A DNA stretch of 64,000 nt from Deltaproteobacteria bacterium (GCA_005774545.1 VAUL01000004.1:58538-122537); one strand, 5' to 3'; counted from the stretch's first letter, positions 48,534 to 57,445 are shown. Notes: a model not told the origin generated them from the letters alone. A program made the numbers and translations.

Positions 48534-49256
48534 TCAGTCCCCGGCCTGCTCCAGGCGCTTGAGCAGTTCGCTGACCACCTTGTCGATGCGCCCCTGGTCG
48601 CGTTCGAGAATGTTGAGGAAGCGCAGCCCCGCCGGCTGGCTGCCGTCCTGTGCCGCCTCTCCGGCCCAGATGACCTCGGCCAGTGCGCAGATGATCCCCC
48701 CCTTGTCGCCGATCGAAAGGTAGACCAGGAACAGTTCCGCCGTTTTGACCGGGGCCTTCACCGGCAGGCGCAGCCCCCCGCCGGCAAGGTTGATCGGAAA
48801 TTTCTGGAATTCGGTCAACTTGGCGGCCGAGACCCCGGCCTGCAGCTGCTGCAGGCTCTCCTCCCAGCACTTGCGCATCTCGGCGAGGTTGCCGGCGCCG
48901 CGCTTGATGCCGACCCAGGCGGTGACATCGACCCGCCGGTACTGCCGGCGCGAGATGAACTCGAGATTCCCCTCGAACTGCAGGCGGATGTCGCGGCTGC
49001 TCAAGCGTTCGAGGAAACTGGCCTGCAGGCGCAGCCCCATCCCCTTGTTGTCGCAGAGCAGCTCGAAGCGCATCCCCGGTTCGAAGGGGTAGTGTTCGGC
49101 GGCATCGGAGCCGTAGGGGAGGGAGAAGTCCACGTGATTGGCGCCGCTGCCGGTCACGTAGCCGGTAAGGGTGTCCAGCATGGTCTTCTCGCCGGCGGCG
49201 AAGACGCGCTTGAGAAAGGTCTTTTGACCCGTGGGGAAATAACGTCCGTAGGACAT
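48534..49256 (-). CDS. PilZ domain protein (YcgR-like)
   Basis: The 240-residue protein has a YcgR-like N-terminal beta domain (about 28-98) and a PilZ domain after it. The cyclic-di-GMP RXXXR motif is in ISRRQYRRVDV (103-107). The second motif reads NLAGGG (156-161), where the usual Asn/Asp-X-Ser-X-X-Gly has Ala for Ser. Such proteins control motility or surface behaviour in response to cyclic di-GMP. It starts 9 bases after the shikimate kinase stop on the same strand. An HD-GYP phosphodiesterase is encoded at 27.5 kb. Confidence 0.82.
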   Translation of the reverse strand: MSYGRYFPTGQKTFLKRVFAAGEKTMLDTLTGYVTGSGANHVDFSLPYGSDAAEHYPFEPGMRFELLCDNKGMGLRLQASFLERLSSRDIRLQFEGNLEFISRRQYRRVDVTAWVGIKRGAGNLAEMRKCWEESLQQLQAGVSAAKLTEFQKFPINLAGGGLRLPVKAPVKTAELFLVYLSIGDKGGIICALAEVIWAGEAAQDGSQPAGLRFLNILERDQGRIDKVVSELLKRLEQAGD

Positions 49257-49265
49257 GTCCGGCAG

Positions 49266-49835
49266 CTATCCTCGATTGCAGGAGATCCCGGCGTCGCCGG
49301 GCCGGACCGGCGCCTGGCCCGGAGCATCACAAAGCGATTTTTCGATGGCGGCGGCAATCTCCTCCGGGCGGTGCCCGCCGCAGGCGATGGTCAGCCCGGC
49401 ATGGCTGCGGTACAGGGGGGTCCGGCGGGCGTACAGGTCGGCGAAGCTCTCGCCCGGATCGATGACCAGTCCGCGGCTGTCCATGTTGCGCACCCGCCGC
49501 TGCAGTTCGTCAAGCGGCAGTTCCAGGTAGACGACGCGGCCCACTGCCTTGAGGTGGGCCATGGCCGGTTCGCTGTAAACGACCGAACCGCCGGTCGCCA
49601 CCACGGTGCGATGCGGCGCCAGCCGGCACACCACCCGCTCCTCCAGCTCCTTGAAGGCCGCGAGCCCGTGGTGGGCGATGATCTGCTGCAGGCGGCAGTG
49701 GGCCTCCCCCTGCATGAGCAGGTCGGTGTCGACGAACTGGTAGCCGAGCCGCTTGGCGAGCAGCACGCCGATGCTGCTCTTCCCTGCGCCGGGCATGCCG
49801 ATCAGGATGATGTTGTCCGGACAGCCCCGGCGCAT
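49266..49835 (-). CDS. aroK: Shikimate kinase
   Basis: This 189-residue kinase phosphorylates shikimate in aromatic synthesis. The P-loop is ILIGMPGAGKSSIGVLLAKRL at the N-terminus (counted here as residues 10-30); the substrate site shows VDTDLLMQ, and GLAAFKELEERVV, where the usual FR that binds shikimate is FK. ATGGSVVYSE is the GG motif, and LYARRTPLYRSHA the late conserved block. The ATG at 49835 was chosen by family length; upstream in-frame sequence runs into the next gene. Downstream lies the PilZ gene. The Lys change makes shikimate the likely but not certain substrate. Confidence 0.85.
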   Translation of the reverse strand: MRRGCPDNIILIGMPGAGKSSIGVLLAKRLGYQFVDTDLLMQGEAHCRLQQIIAHHGLAAFKELEERVVCRLAPHRTVVATGGSVVYSEPAMAHLKAVGRVVYLELPLDELQRRVRNMDSRGLVIDPGESFADLYARRTPLYRSHAGLTIACGGHRPEEIAAAIEKSLCDAPGQAPVRPGDAGISCNRG

Positions 49836-49918
49836 CAGGCGGCCGCGGAAACCCGCCCGGGTGCGCCGTGATGTTTGCCCCCGGGCGTTGTGGCGTGGCA
49901 GCGAAACACTGGTGCCCG

Positions 49919-50911
49919 CTAGATGTCGGCGATCTGCAGCACGATCTTGCCGAAATGCTTGTCTTCTTCCATCATCCGGTGCGCGTCCACGACCCGGTCG
50001 AGCGGGAACGTCGTCTCGATGAGCGGCACGATGGTGCGGTCGGCGAACTTCGGCAGGGCGGTGGCGGTGAATTCGGCGACGATCGCCGCCTTGTCCTTGA
50101 CCGGCCGCGACCGCAGCACCGAGCCGATGATCTGCTGACGCTTGACCATCATCAGCGCCAGGTTCAGTTCGGCCTTGATGCCGCTGATCACGCCGATGAT
50201 GACCAGCCGCCCGGCATAACCGAGGGAGTTCATGTTCGGGGCGAGATACTTGGCGCCGACGTGGTCGAGGATGACGTCGGCCCCCTTCTTGCCGGTAAAC
50301 TCCTTGACCGCCTCGGAAAAGTCCGGGGTGGCGGTGAAGTCGATGACCAGGTCGGCGCCGAGCTGCTTCACGCGCTCGAGCTTCGACGGGTGGGCGGTGA
50401 CGATGATCTTGACGTTGGGGGTGAGCGCCTTGCACAGCTGGATAGCCGCGGTGTTCACCCCGCCGCCGCCGCCGTGGAGGATCACCGTGTTGCCGTCCTT
50501 GAGGCCGCCGATCATGAAGACGTTGAGGAAGGCGGTGATGTACGACTCGCAGACGCAGGCGGCTTCCGCGAAGCTCATGCTGTCGGGGATGCGCATCAGA
50601 TGGCTGGCGTAGGCGACGGCATACTCGGCGTAGGCGCCGCCGCCGACCAGGGAGATCACCCGGTCGCCGACCTGCCAGCCGGTCACGCCCGGGCCGAGCT
50701 CGCTGATGACCCCGGCCACTTCCAGGCCGAGAATCTCCGAATCGCCCGGCGGCGGGGGGTAGTTCCCCTGGCGCTGGACCAGGTCGGGGCGGTTGATGGA
50801 GGTGGCCGCCACTTTGACCAGGACCTGTCCTTCGGCCGGCTTCGGCACCTCGGCTTCGCCGACCTTCAGTACCTCGAGTCCGCCGAATCCTTCGAGCAGT
50901 ACAGCTTTCAT
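49919..50911 (-). CDS. NAD(P)H:quinone oxidoreductase, zinc-type alcohol dehydrogenase superfamily
   Basis: The 330-residue protein is a medium-chain dehydrogenase/reductase of the quinone oxidoreductase (PIG3-like) branch. MKAVLLEGFGGLEVLKVGE and the SINRPDLVQRQGNYPPPPG block are characteristic of the TP53I3/PIG3 group; the nucleotide-binding VILHGGGGGVNTAAIQLCKA follows. No structural zinc cysteine cluster is seen. The ATG at 50911 has AGGAGA six bases upstream, while a longer frame to 50995 lacks a ribosome site. It lies between aroK and a two-component system, all leftward. Confidence 0.9.
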   Translation of the reverse strand: MKAVLLEGFGGLEVLKVGEAEVPKPAEGQVLVKVAATSINRPDLVQRQGNYPPPPGDSEILGLEVAGVISELGPGVTGWQVGDRVISLVGGGAYAEYAVAYASHLMRIPDSMSFAEAACVCESYITAFLNVFMIGGLKDGNTVILHGGGGGVNTAAIQLCKALTPNVKIIVTAHPSKLERVKQLGADLVIDFTATPDFSEAVKEFTGKKGADVILDHVGAKYLAPNMNSLGYAGRLVIIGVISGIKAELNLALMMVKRQQIIGSVLRSRPVKDKAAIVAEFTATALPKFADRTIVPLIETTFPLDRVVDAHRMMEEDKHFGKIVLQIADI

Positions 50912-50995
50912 CGTTCGTCTCCTATCTGGGAAAGGTGAGCAGTGTCGGTTGCCATGGGAAAAAACCTTTATAGCCCGTGCCGCAGCGCAATGCAA

Positions 50996-51715
50996 TCAGT
51001 CCGCTTTGCCCCCGGAATCCGGCTCTCTGACGAAGCGGTAGCCGCGCCCCCGCACGGTCTGGAAATGCCGGGGGGTGGCCGGGTCGGCTTCGAAATGCTT
51101 GCGCAGCCGGACCACGAAGTTGTCGAGGGTGCGCGTTTCGGTGTCGGCGGTCAGCCCCCATACCTGTTCGAGCAGGTGCGACCGCGACAGCACTTCGCCT
51201 TCCGCGGCGAAAAAGGCGGCCAGCATGCGCCCCTCGAGTTCCGTGAGGGTGATCGGGCCGTGCGCGGTGTCGGCGGACAGCTCCGCGAGGTTGACGCGGT
51301 TCGCCCCGAAGCTGATGATTTCGGCCCGGCTCTCCGGCCGGTACCACTGCGAACGGCGCAGCATCCCCTTGATCCTGAGAAGGAACTCGCCGAGGCTGAA
51401 CGGTTTGGTCAGGTAGTCGTCGGCACCGGCGTCGAGCCCGTCGACCCGGTGCTGCTCCTCGCTGAGGGCGGTCAGGATCAGGATCGGCAGGCGCTTGTCC
51501 TGGCGGCGGATCTGCCGGCAGATGTCGATGCCGTGACTGTCCGGCAGCATCAGGTCGAGGATCACCAGGTCGCAGCGCTCGCCGGCAAAACGCTCCAGGG
51601 CGGCGGCCCCGGTGGTGACGTGCGTGACCCGGTAGCCTTCCAGTTCCAGATTGAACAGCAGGGCCTGGGCGATGTTGCTTTCGTCCTCGACGAGGAGGAG
51701 GTGCGGGCGGTTCAT
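50996..51715 (-). CDS. OmpR/PhoB family response regulator
   Basis: The 239-residue regulator has a receiver domain with phosphoacceptor Asp in DLVILDLMLPDSHG, acidic residues in LLVEDESNIAQA, and Lys in YLTKPF. The C-terminal winged helix shows LTELEGRMLAAFFAAEGEVLSRSHLLEQVWG and VRGRGYRFV, typical of the PhoB/OmpR family. The start ATG overlaps the stop of the histidine kinase gene upstream by four bases. A direct repeat with 11-bp period at 52731-52747 in the divergent promoter region could be a binding site. The stimulus is unknown. Confidence 0.94.
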   Translation of the reverse strand: MNRPHLLLVEDESNIAQALLFNLELEGYRVTHVTTGAAALERFAGERCDLVILDLMLPDSHGIDICRQIRRQDKRLPILILTALSEEQHRVDGLDAGADDYLTKPFSLGEFLLRIKGMLRRSQWYRPESRAEIISFGANRVNLAELSADTAHGPITLTELEGRMLAAFFAAEGEVLSRSHLLEQVWGLTADTETRTLDNFVVRLRKHFEADPATPRHFQTVRGRGYRFVREPDSGGKAD

Positions 51716-52674
51716 GCGCGGCCTCCGGACTGCCCGGGGCGGCAGCGCGGCAGGACGAGGTGGAAGGTCGTCCCCTTGCCGGTGCCGGCGCTCTCGACGC
51801 TGATCTGGCCGCCGTGCTGTTCGATGTTGGCGCGGACGATGAACAGCCCCAGGCCGGAGCCGCGAATGTTCTCGTTCTTGCGCCGGACGCGGTAGAACAT
51901 TTTGAAGATCTTGCGCTGGTCGCCCGGTTCGATGCCGCGCCCGCGGTCGGCGATGTCGAGCCGGCAGTGGCTCTGGTCGCCGGACAGGCGGATGGTGATG
52001 TCCGGCGGGCCGTCGGAATAGAGGACGGCGTTTTCGAGCAGGTTGCGGAAGACCGTCTCCATGGCGTCCCGGTCGATCATGGCGTGCAGGCCGGATTCGA
52101 TCTCCAGAGTCAGTTTGCCGGCGCGCGGCAGGTTGAACTGGCGGGGGCGGAAGTAGCGCTCGACAAAGGCGGAAAAGTCCGTCGCCTGCAGGTTGAGCTG
52201 CCAGTTCTGCTGCTCCACCCGGCTGGCCGACAGGAGATTGTCGATCAGGCCGTTGAGGCGGGCCGTGTCCCCCATCATCGTTTCGAGGAACGCGGCCATC
52301 CGCTCCGGCGGCGGCTGGTGGCGGCGGATCGTCTCGATGTGCAGCTGCAGGGAGGCCAGCGGCGACTTCAGTTCATGGGTCACCTGGGAGATGAACAGCT
52401 TCTGCTCGCGCAGGAGCGCCGCCTGCCGCGACCAGAAGAGGAAGATGACGTAGACCCCGGCCAGGATGGCCAGCAGCAGGAGCAGCCCTTCGGCCAGGAT
52501 CACCCAGTCCGGCCCGCCGGTCAGCAGTTCGGGACTGTACTTCTCCGCCAGGTTGCGCAGCTTGCGGTGGCTGCCGAGGAACCAGTAGAGCCAGCCGGCC
52601 ACCACGATGATCCAGGCGAGCTGGATGCCGATGAAGGCGAACAGGGGGTTGATCAGGGAGCGAAACCAGCGCAT
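51712..52674 (-). CDS. Membrane sensor histidine kinase
   Basis: This 320-residue kinase has two membrane helices (about 11-33 and 58-81) around a short periplasmic segment of some 25 residues, so it has little room for an external sensor domain. The phosphoacceptor is His100 in FISQVTHELKSPLASLQ. The ATPase domain has the N box ETVFRNLLENAVLYSD, G1 DIADRGRGIEPGD and G2 IRGSGLGLFIV. The ATG at 52674 gives the first helix right away; an open frame continues upstream into the promoter region and the opposite gene and is not needed. It is encoded before its regulator, with a four-base overlap. Confidence 0.92.
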   Translation of the reverse strand: MRWFRSLINPLFAFIGIQLAWIIVVAGWLYWFLGSHRKLRNLAEKYSPELLTGGPDWVILAEGLLLLLAILAGVYVIFLFWSRQAALLREQKLFISQVTHELKSPLASLQLHIETIRRHQPPPERMAAFLETMMGDTARLNGLIDNLLSASRVEQQNWQLNLQATDFSAFVERYFRPRQFNLPRAGKLTLEIESGLHAMIDRDAMETVFRNLLENAVLYSDGPPDITIRLSGDQSHCRLDIADRGRGIEPGDQRKIFKMFYRVRRKNENIRGSGLGLFIVRANIEQHGGQISVESAGTGKGTTFHLVLPRCRPGQSGGRA

Positions 52675-52730
52675 AGCCCTTTTGTTTAGCACCTCGCCGG
52701 GGTGTCGGCAAGGGGGAATGGGCGCGGTTT

Positions 52731-52773
52731 TTACATAACTATTACATTTCGTTCCGCCGGCTTCTGCTAAGAT
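52731..52773 (+). promoter_or_regulatory. Direct repeat plus -10 box: activator-type promoter
   Basis: TTACAT at 52731-52736 and again at 52742-52747 repeat with an 11-bp period, the spacing used by OmpR/PhoB regulators. TAAGAT at 52768-52773 follows at -10 distance with no good -35. It lies between the histidine kinase and nitronate monooxygenase genes. Confidence 0.45.
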
Positions 52774-52833
52774 CGGTTTCAGCGTGTGGCATTTAAGCCC
52801 GACGCCGGTCAACGACGACAGGAGCAGACAAAG

Positions 52834-53904
52834 ATGAAAATCGGCAGGCACGAAGTTCGTTATCCCCTCATCCAGGGCGGCATGGGGGTGCGCATCTCCG
52901 GCGGCCGTCTCGCCGGCCATGTGGCCAAATGCGGCGGCGTCGGCCTGGTCGCCACCCCGGGGGTCGCCCTCAATTCCGAACGTTATGACGGCAACAACTA
53001 CTTCGGCGCCGGGCCGCTGGCGCTCAAGGACGAGTTGCGCAAGGCCTATGCCATCGCCCCGGACGGCGTGATCGGCACCAACTGCATGGTGGCGCTGACC
53101 GACTATGCCGAACTGGTGCGGGCTTCCTGCGAAGGGGGGGCGAAGCTGATCGTCAGCGGCGCGGGGCTGCCGCTCAATCTTCCGGAGCTGACCGCCGACT
53201 GGCCCGAGGTCGCCCTGGTGCCGATCGTCTCGTCGGTGAAGGCCGCCGAACTGATCGCCCGCAAGTGGAAGAAGAGTTACGACCGCCTCCCCGACGCGGT
53301 GGTGGTCGAGGATCCCGACACGGCCGGCGGCCACCTCGGCGAGAAGCTCGAAAACATCGGCAGCGGCCAATACGACCAGTATGCCACGGTGCGCGGCGTC
53401 AAGGCGTACTTCCGCGAGGAATTCGGCGTCGACATCCCGGTCGTCGCCGCCGGCGGCATCTGGGACCGCGCCGACGTGGAGAACGCCCTGGCGCAGGGTG
53501 CCGACGGCGTGCAGATGGCCAGTCGCTTCGTCTGCACCGAAGAGTGCGATGCCGAACCGGCCTTCAAGCAGGCCTATCTCGACTGTCGCAAAGAGGATAT
53601 CGGCCTGATGATGAGCCCGGCCGGCCTCCCCGGCCGCGCCCTGGTGGCCAATATCGAGGCGATCCGCGCCCGCGACCTGCAGATGACGCCGGGGTGCCCG
53701 ACCGGCTGTCTGAAGAAGTGCACCTACAAGTCGGAGCAGGAGCGTTTCTGCATCGTCCACGCCCTCGATCGCGCCCAGCGCGGCGACGTGGAGACCGGGC
53801 TGATCTTCTGCGGCACCAATGCCTGGCGGGCCACCCGGATCGAGACCGTCGCGGAAATCTTCACGGAACTGTTCGGCGACCAGCCCCGGGCCGGCAGCGT
53901 CTGA
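52834..53904 (+). CDS. Nitronate monooxygenase (2-nitropropane dioxygenase family)
   Basis: The 356-residue FMN-binding TIM-barrel protein matches the NMO/2-nitropropane dioxygenase family, which also includes FabK-like enoyl reductases. Blocks are YPLIQGGMGVRISGGRLAGHVA at the N-terminus, GTNCMVALTDYAELV, DAVVVEDPDTAGGHLGE and VVAAGGIWDRADVENALAQGADGVQMASRF. The C-terminus (about 290-330) has PTGCLKKCTYKSEQERFC with four cysteines, an unusual extra that could bind metal. The ATG at 52834 follows CAGGAGC. Substrate unproven. It is divergent from the sensor kinase. Confidence 0.88.
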   Translation: MKIGRHEVRYPLIQGGMGVRISGGRLAGHVAKCGGVGLVATPGVALNSERYDGNNYFGAGPLALKDELRKAYAIAPDGVIGTNCMVALTDYAELVRASCEGGAKLIVSGAGLPLNLPELTADWPEVALVPIVSSVKAAELIARKWKKSYDRLPDAVVVEDPDTAGGHLGEKLENIGSGQYDQYATVRGVKAYFREEFGVDIPVVAAGGIWDRADVENALAQGADGVQMASRFVCTEECDAEPAFKQAYLDCRKEDIGLMMSPAGLPGRALVANIEAIRARDLQMTPGCPTGCLKKCTYKSEQERFCIVHALDRAQRGDVETGLIFCGTNAWRATRIETVAEIFTELFGDQPRAGSV

Positions 53905-54015
53905 CGCGCGGCTTCAGCCGATGTGCCTTGTCAGGCGCATGCGGCGTGGTGTATATAGAGAGATGGGTCCGGGCAGGCCGCCGGGCCCTTTCTTTTCGTC
54001 GGACAAGGAGAGGTC

Positions 54016-55113
54016 ATGACGGCTGTCAACCCTGAATTCATCCCCAAGTGGATTGCCTGGGAGACCACCCAGCGCTGCAACCTCAACTGCGTCCACTGCC
54101 GCTGTTCCTCGGACATGAACGCCGCCGTCGGCGATTTCGACACGCAGGAAGCGTTCAAGCTGATCGACGATATCTGCGAGGTCAGCACGCCGGTGATGGT
54201 GCTCTCCGGCGGCGAGCCGCTGCTGCGCGCCGACATCTTCGAGATTGCCAGATACGGAACCTCGAAGGGGCTGCGCATGTGCATGGCCACCAACGGGACG
54301 CTGATCACCGACGAGGTCTGCGCGAAGATGAAGGAGGCCGACATCAAGATGGTCTCCCTCTCGCTCGACGGCTCCACCGCCGCCGTCCACGACGATTTCC
54401 GCTCCTGCCCCGGCGCCTTCGACGGGGTGGTGCGCGGCGCCGAGGCCCTCAAGCGCAACGGCATCAAGTTCCTGATCAACTCCTCCTTCACCAAGCGCAA
54501 CCAGCACGACATCGGCGCCACCTTCAAGGTCGCCAAGGAACTCGGGGCCACGGCCTGGTACATGTTCATGATCGTCCCCACCGGGCGCGGCGAGGAGATC
54601 ATGAACGAGCTGATCTCCAAGGAGGACTACGAGGAGATCCTCAAGTGGCACTACCAGCAGGAGCGGATGGAGGACGACATCCTCATGCGCCCGACCTGCG
54701 CGCCGCACTACTACCGGATCGTGCCGCAGATGGCCAAGGCGGAAGGGGTCGACTTCCAGCGCCGGAGCCTGACCTTCTCCACCGGCGGCGGCAAGGGGTG
54801 CATCGCCGCCCAGACCATCTGCCTGATCGACTGCTTCGGCAACCTCAAGCCGTGCTCCTACTTCCACTCCTCGGTCGGCAACGTCAAGCAGGTGCCGTTC
54901 AAGGAGCTGTGGTTCAATTCCAAGACCTTCAACGACCTGCGCGACTTCAAGAAGTACAAGGGGAAGTGCGGCGAGTGCGAGTTCATCAACGTGTGCGGCG
55001 GCTGCCGGGCGCGGGCCGACGCGGTCTACGGCGACTACATGGAAGAGGAGCCGTTCTGCAGCTACATCCCGCGGCGGACGCTGAAAAGGATGGAAGCAGA
55101 AAGCCAGCGATAA
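54016..55113 (+). CDS. ahbD: Radical SAM/SPASM heme synthase, AhbD-like
   Basis: This 365-residue enzyme resembles AhbD, which converts iron-coproporphyrin III to heme b by two oxidative decarboxylations in the siroheme-dependent pathway. The radical SAM cluster motif CNLNCVHC has Cys21, Cys25 and Cys28, then [14 protein letters not shown]. The SPASM region has cysteines in [20 protein letters not shown] and [15 protein letters not shown], and the [20 protein letters not shown] block is typical of AhbD. AAGGAGAGG lies just before the ATG. hemE and hemH follow on the same strand. NirJ-type d1 heme enzymes are alternatives, but no nir genes are near. Confidence 0.87.
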   Translation: MTAVNPEFIPKWIAWETTQRCNLNCVHCRCSSDMNAAVGDFDTQEAFKLIDDICEVSTPVMVLSGGEPLLRADIFEIARYGTSKGLRMCMATNGTLITDEVCAKMKEADIKMVSLSLDGSTAAVHDDFRSCPGAFDGVVRGAEALKRNGIKFLINSSFTKRNQHDIGATFKVAKELGATAWYMFMIVPTGRGEEIMNELISKEDYEEILKWHYQQERMEDDILMRPTCAPHYYRIVPQMAKAEGVDFQRRSLTFSTGGGKGCIAAQTICLIDCFGNLKPCSYFHSSVGNVKQVPFKELWFNSKTFNDLRDFKKYKGKCGECEFINVCGGCRARADAVYGDYMEEEPFCSYIPRRTLKRMEAESQR

Positions 55114-55116
55114 AGC

Positions 55117-55248
55117 AGTGCTGAGCGATGAGTGCTGAGCGATGAGTAACAATCATAAACCTCTGCCGAAGGCCACGCATCGCTCATCGCCCAGCACTCA
55201 GCACTTGAATCTCGCTCATAGCGCATCGCTCAGCACTCAGCACTGATC
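55117..55248. repeat. TGAGCGATGAG / CTCATCGCTCA repeat block, locus 3, with inverted arms
   Basis: GTGCTGAGCGATGAG occurs in tandem at 55117-55146, and near-complementary arms (CATCGCTCATCGC, CCAGCACTCAGCAC, CGCTCAGCACTCAGCACT) follow at 55178-55203 and 55211-55244. The block fills the space between the AhbD-like gene and hemE and could fold into a large hairpin. Confidence 0.8.
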
Positions 55249-55266
55249 ATACAGGAGGCAACCCCG

Positions 55267-56289
55267 ATGTCCGACTACACCTTTCTGAAAGCCTGCCGCG
55301 GCGAGGCGACCGAGTTCACCCCGGTATGGCTGATGCGCCAGGCCGGCCGCTACCTGCCGCAGTACATGGCGGTGCGCAGCAAGTGCACCTTCCTCGAACT
55401 GTGCAAGACCCCGGAACTGGCGGCCGAAGTCACCATCCAGCCGATCGATTACCTCGGCGCCGACGCGGCGATCCTCTTCTCCGACATCCTCACCCCGGTG
55501 GAGCCGATGGGGCTCAAGCTCGACTTCGTGCCGGGGCCGGTTTTCGAGACGCCGGTGCGCACCATGGCCGACGTCCAGCGCCTGATCATCCCCGACCCGG
55601 AGGAAGGGGTGCCGTACGTGATGGAGACGATCCGCATCCTGCGCCGCGCCTTCGAAGGGCGGGTGCCGCTGATCGGCTTCGGCGGGGCGCCGTTCACCCT
55701 GGCCTGCTACATGGTCGAAGGGAAGGGGAGCAAGGACTTCGCCCACATCAAGAAGATGATGTACGCCGCTCCCGAAATCTATGCGGCGCTGATGGACAAG
55801 ATCACCGAGATGGACCGCCTCTACCTCAACGCGCAGGTGAAGGCCGGCGCCCAAGCGATCCAGATCTTCGACACCTGGGGCGGCATCGTCTCGCCGACCG
55901 ACTACGAGAAGTTCGTCCTCCCCTATACGAAAAAGCTGATCGACGGCCTCGACCGCAGCGTGCCGGTGATCCACTTCGTCAAGGGCGCCGGGACGATGCT
56001 CGAGCTGGTCAAGCGCGCCGGCTCCGACGTGGTCGGCCTCGACTGGCACGTCAACCTCGGTGCGGCGCGCGACACCCTCGGCGCGAAGATCGCCGTGCAG
56101 GGGAACCTCGACCCCACCGTGCTCTACGCCCCGCATGCGCACATCGAGCGCGAGGTCCGGCGCATCCTCGACGAGAACGGCGGCCGCCCGGGGCACATCT
56201 TCAACCTCGGCCACGGCATTCTCCCCAACGTGCCGCCGGAGAATGCGAAATTCATGGTTGATTGTGTTCATCGCCTGTCGCGGAAATGA
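55267..56289 (+). CDS. hemE: Uroporphyrinogen decarboxylase
   Basis: The 340-residue enzyme decarboxylates uroporphyrinogen III to coproporphyrinogen III. The N-terminal signature PVWLMRQAGRYLPQYMAVR contains the conserved Arg residues, and AAILFSDILTPVEPMG the substrate Asp. GFGGAPFTLACYMVEG and FDTWGGIVSPTDYEKFV follow; HIFNLGHGILPNVPPENA closes the barrel. CAGGAGG lies ahead of the ATG. Its stop overlaps the hemH start (ATGA). Presence of hemE with an AhbD-like gene mixes two heme routes. Confidence 0.97.
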   Translation: MSDYTFLKACRGEATEFTPVWLMRQAGRYLPQYMAVRSKCTFLELCKTPELAAEVTIQPIDYLGADAAILFSDILTPVEPMGLKLDFVPGPVFETPVRTMADVQRLIIPDPEEGVPYVMETIRILRRAFEGRVPLIGFGGAPFTLACYMVEGKGSKDFAHIKKMMYAAPEIYAALMDKITEMDRLYLNAQVKAGAQAIQIFDTWGGIVSPTDYEKFVLPYTKKLIDGLDRSVPVIHFVKGAGTMLELVKRAGSDVVGLDWHVNLGAARDTLGAKIAVQGNLDPTVLYAPHAHIEREVRRILDENGGRPGHIFNLGHGILPNVPPENAKFMVDCVHRLSRK

Positions 56290-57266
56290 ACCCTGACAAG
56301 CCGACAGGCCTCGTCGTCCTGAACATGGGCGGACCGGACTCGCTGAGTGCGGTCCGCCCGTTCCTTTACCAGCTCTTTTCCGACCGCGACCTGATCCAGC
56401 TGCCGGCCGGCGCCCTGCTGCAGAAGCCCTTCGCCGCCCTGATCAGCGTGCTGCGCGCGCCGAAGGTGCGGCTCAACTACGCCCAGATCGGGGGGGCGTC
56501 GCCGCAGCTGATGTGGACCACCCGCCAGGTCGAAGGGGTGGCCCGCGAACTCGGGCCCCGGGTCCGGCCTTTCGTGGCCATGCGCTACTGGGCGCCGCGC
56601 GCCGACGAGGCGGTCAAGCGCATGAAGGCCGACGGCATCGACCGGGCGGTGGTGCTCTCCCTCTACCCCCACTACACCGGCGCCACCACCGGCAGCAGCC
56701 TCAACGACTTCGCCCGCGCGGTGCAGAAGCATCACCCCGGCTTGCAGTACACGATCATCCGCGAGTGGTACGACTGGCCCGGCTATCTCGACGCCCTCGC
56801 CAACCGGGTGCGCGAGGGGCTGGGCAGGTTCCACGAGATGGTGCGCGACGAGGTGACCGTCCTCTTCTCGGCCCATGCCCTGCCGCAGAAGTTCATCGAC
56901 CGCGGCGATCCCTACCTGGCACACGTGCAGGCGACGGTGCGGGGCGTGATGGCCCGGGTCGGCGAAGCGCAGCCGTGGGCGCTGGCATTCCAGAGCCGCA
57001 GCGGGCCGGTGCAGTGGATGGAGCCGGACACGGTCGACGAGATCGACCGCCTGGCGGCGGCCGGAGCGCCGGGGGTGCTGATCGTGCCGGTCTCCTTCGT
57101 CTCCGATCACATCGAGACGCTGCAGGAGATCGATTTCGAGTACCGGCTGCACGCCGAGAAAGTCGGCCTGCCGCGCTTCGAGCGGTCGCCGTCGCTGAAC
57201 GACGGCCCGGATTTCATCAAGGCGCTGGCGGGGCTGGTCGCTACCCACCTGGAGACGCAGGCATGA
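56286..57266 (+). CDS. hemH: Ferrochelatase
   Basis: The 326-residue enzyme inserts ferrous iron into protoporphyrin IX (or coproporphyrin III in the coproporphyrin route). It begins TGLVVLNMGGPDSLSAVRPFLYQLFSDRDLI. The catalytic His lies in LFSAHALPQKFIDRGDPY, and the late FVSDHIETLQEIDFEYR block carries the second conserved His/Glu pair. No [2Fe-2S] cysteines are seen. The ATG overlaps the hemE stop by four bases and its own stop overlaps the next small gene by four bases. Confidence 0.96.
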   Translation: MNPDKPTGLVVLNMGGPDSLSAVRPFLYQLFSDRDLIQLPAGALLQKPFAALISVLRAPKVRLNYAQIGGASPQLMWTTRQVEGVARELGPRVRPFVAMRYWAPRADEAVKRMKADGIDRAVVLSLYPHYTGATTGSSLNDFARAVQKHHPGLQYTIIREWYDWPGYLDALANRVREGLGRFHEMVRDEVTVLFSAHALPQKFIDRGDPYLAHVQATVRGVMARVGEAQPWALAFQSRSGPVQWMEPDTVDEIDRLAAAGAPGVLIVPVSFVSDHIETLQEIDFEYRLHAEKVGLPRFERSPSLNDGPDFIKALAGLVATHLETQA

Positions 57267-57445
57267 TCTGCACCATCTGCAACGGCAGCTTCGACCCCGC
57301 CGCCCTCTCTCTCGCCGATCCCGCCGTGGAGGTCGGTCATATCCTGGCCGTGGAAAAGTATGGCGATGCCGGTACGGTCTGCGCGCCGTGTCTGGCCAGC
57401 CGCGGACGCCTGGCGATGATGTACGATCCCGACCTGCAATACTGA
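57263..57445 (+). CDS. Small CXXC-CXXC protein, hypothetical
   Basis: This 60-residue protein has two CXXC pairs: MICTICNGSF at the start and TVCAPCLASRG near residue 40, with an HILAVEK segment between. The layout suggests a zinc ribbon or rubredoxin-like metal site. It overlaps the hemH stop by four bases (ATGA), so it is co-translated with ferrochelatase. A role in metal handling for heme synthesis is possible but unsupported. I do not recognise a family. Confidence 0.6.
   Translation: MICTICNGSFDPAALSLADPAVEVGHILAVEKYGDAGTVCAPCLASRGRLAMMYDPDLQY

Noticed and set aside
52786..53760. Upstream extension of the sensor kinase frame through the promoter and nitronate monooxygenase gene
   Set aside because: The extension is antisense to a well-supported gene and adds no domain; the ATG at 52674 gives a normal two-helix kinase.
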